Positions 63,147 through 64,000 of a DNA stretch of 64,000 nt are shown piece after piece (within the stretch, counting starts at the first letter, position 1; each line of letters begins with the position of its first letter). Source of the stretch: Paraburkholderia dinghuensis (GTDB lineage: Bacteria; Pseudomonadota; Gammaproteobacteria; Burkholderiales; Burkholderiaceae); contig NZ_RQIS01000002.1 of the NCBI RefSeq assembly GCF_003837865.1, forward strand, positions 1 through 64,000, read 5' to 3'. Position numbers and translations under genes: made by a program. The notes beneath the pieces are model-generated. The model saw only the letters and a program-made list of their open reading frames with translations, made no database searches and had not been told where the DNA came from.

Positions 63147-63950
63147 ATGAATTATCTCGAAAGTTTGCGGGAAATAATCTTCCCGGCAAAAATATTCGGC
63201 GCGGAAGCGCTTGGCGCTCTAGGCTGGATCCTGCTAGGGCAGATATTGATAATGATAATAATGAATTACGTCGCGCAAAGCAGAATTTTCAGGAGTGGGC
63301 GCATCTTCGACGTACCGATTCCCGCAAGACAACGTAGACGTGAATTCATCCATTCGTGGCATGTGTTTCTGGATTCCATCGTCCTTTATATATTTCTGTA
63401 TACCGGACTGTTGCGGCCATCCGTATTTACGTGGCCGGATACGCTGATAACTTTCCTGATATTTGTTGTCTGGGTTGAAGTTTATTTCTACTGCGTTCAT
63501 TGGGCCATGCATTCCTTCAAGTGGCTCAGGCCGATTCACCGCGAACATCACCGCTCTGTAGTCAACACGCCCTATAGCGGTTTTGCGTCATCCATGTCCG
63601 AAAAAGTGGTTTTGCTGTCACTTGCTACATGCTTCATGGCAGCCCTGTCGTGGTTCATGAACATCACCATGTCAGGAATAGCAGCGTTTTATGCTTACTA
63701 CTACGTCATCGTGATCGGAGGGCACTGCAATACTGAATTCCCTTTCATTTCAAGAACGATGCAAAGGCTTGGCCTCGCCACGCCGAGCGTCCATGCCCTT
63801 CACCACGCACGATTCAATGTCAATTACGGATTTTCCTTCGTGTTTCTCGATCGTCTGTTTGGGACCTACACCAGCGAAACCGACACATTGCGCGACCGGG
63901 CCCTTGCAGGCAACGGTTATCAGAGCCTGAAACGCCCGAAGGGTGTCTGA
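63147..63950 (+). CDS. Fatty acid hydroxylase/sterol desaturase family di-iron oxygenase
   Basis: A 267-residue membrane enzyme; the start MNYLESLREI has GAGG upstream and lies 33 bases after the methyltransferase stop. The eight-histidine di-iron pattern is present: HWAMH (HX3H), HREHH (HX2HH) and HALHH (HX2HH), with an additional GGHCN. Four helices surround it. Family members hydroxylate or desaturate acyl chains and sterols. A role in oxidising the polyketide chain is inferred. GC is near 50%, unlike most of the window. No terminator is visible in the last 50 bases. Confidence 0.9.
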   Translation: MNYLESLREIIFPAKIFGAEALGALGWILLGQILIMIIMNYVAQSRIFRSGRIFDVPIPARQRRREFIHSWHVFLDSIVLYIFLYTGLLRPSVFTWPDTLITFLIFVVWVEVYFYCVHWAMHSFKWLRPIHREHHRSVVNTPYSGFASSMSEKVVLLSLATCFMAALSWFMNITMSGIAAFYAYYYVIVIGGHCNTEFPFISRTMQRLGLATPSVHALHHARFNVNYGFSFVFLDRLFGTYTSETDTLRDRALAGNGYQSLKRPKGV

Positions 63951-64000
63951 GCACTAACACGACTATCCATAACGCCTGTCCGTCAAACCCGCAGATACGA

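Overview
The window looks like a chromosome segment of a high-GC Burkholderiales bacterium, Paraburkholderia/Caballeronia/Burkholderia-like. The basis is the beta-proteobacterial type 5S rRNA at the left edge, the strong GC bias at third codon positions, and the gene families present (CrgA-type LysR pairs, FUSC exporter, MocR regulator, biotin-independent malonate decarboxylase, OprB porin). Genus is an inference; no 16S sequence is present.

Layout. 1-125: 3' end of a 5S rRNA gene (end of an rRNA operon) and its terminator. 360-8240: accessory-metabolism genes: LysR regulator and divergent FUSC exporter, a small secreted peptide, an acetyl-CoA hydrolase/CoA-transferase, a GlsB-type membrane protein, MgtC, and a second LysR. 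8488-16793: RND efflux permease, membrane fusion protein and outer-membrane factor, followed by an overlapping response regulator and sensor kinase. 16812-20627: AI-2E family membrane protein, metallophosphoesterase, small membrane protein, AlkB. 20752-27790: complete malonate decarboxylase operon (gntR-mdcA-B-C-D-E-G-H, minus strand) with a divergent MFS transporter (27956-29257) that probably imports malonate. 29463-31250: a low-GC, low-complexity 595-residue protein of unknown function, flanked by repeats. 31537-33477: EamA exporter and divergent LysR. 33465-41340: a six-gene iron-linked set (OprB porin, beta-propeller protein, EfeB Dyp peroxidase, FbpA-FbpB-FbpC) reading leftward from a Fur-box-like site near 41478. 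41853-53841: mixed housekeeping and accessory genes (ICMT-type methyltransferase, cytochrome bd subunit II without subunit I, glycolipid-binding protein, K+ channel, MscS channel, GNAT acetyltransferase, EamA exporter with divergent MocR regulator, DHA2 drug exporter with divergent TetR).

53931-54838 is an insertion-sequence graveyard (two IS5-type fragments and one IS3-type fragment). Directly after it, 54964-63950 is a compact biosynthetic cluster: a 2134-residue iterative-type polyketide synthase, a free-standing MECR-like enoyl reductase, an ICMT-type membrane methyltransferase and a fatty-acid-hydroxylase/sterol-desaturase-family enzyme. The synthase carries an enoyl-reductase-like region that lacks a recognisable nucleotide-binding loop, so the separate reductase probably works in trans. 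This resembles the fungal LovB/LovC arrangement and is the most interesting system in the window. The cluster may continue past the right edge.

No CRISPR array, tRNA gene, prophage or intact transposase was seen. Many long antisense reading frames exist because of GC-rich codon bias; they were treated as shadows.
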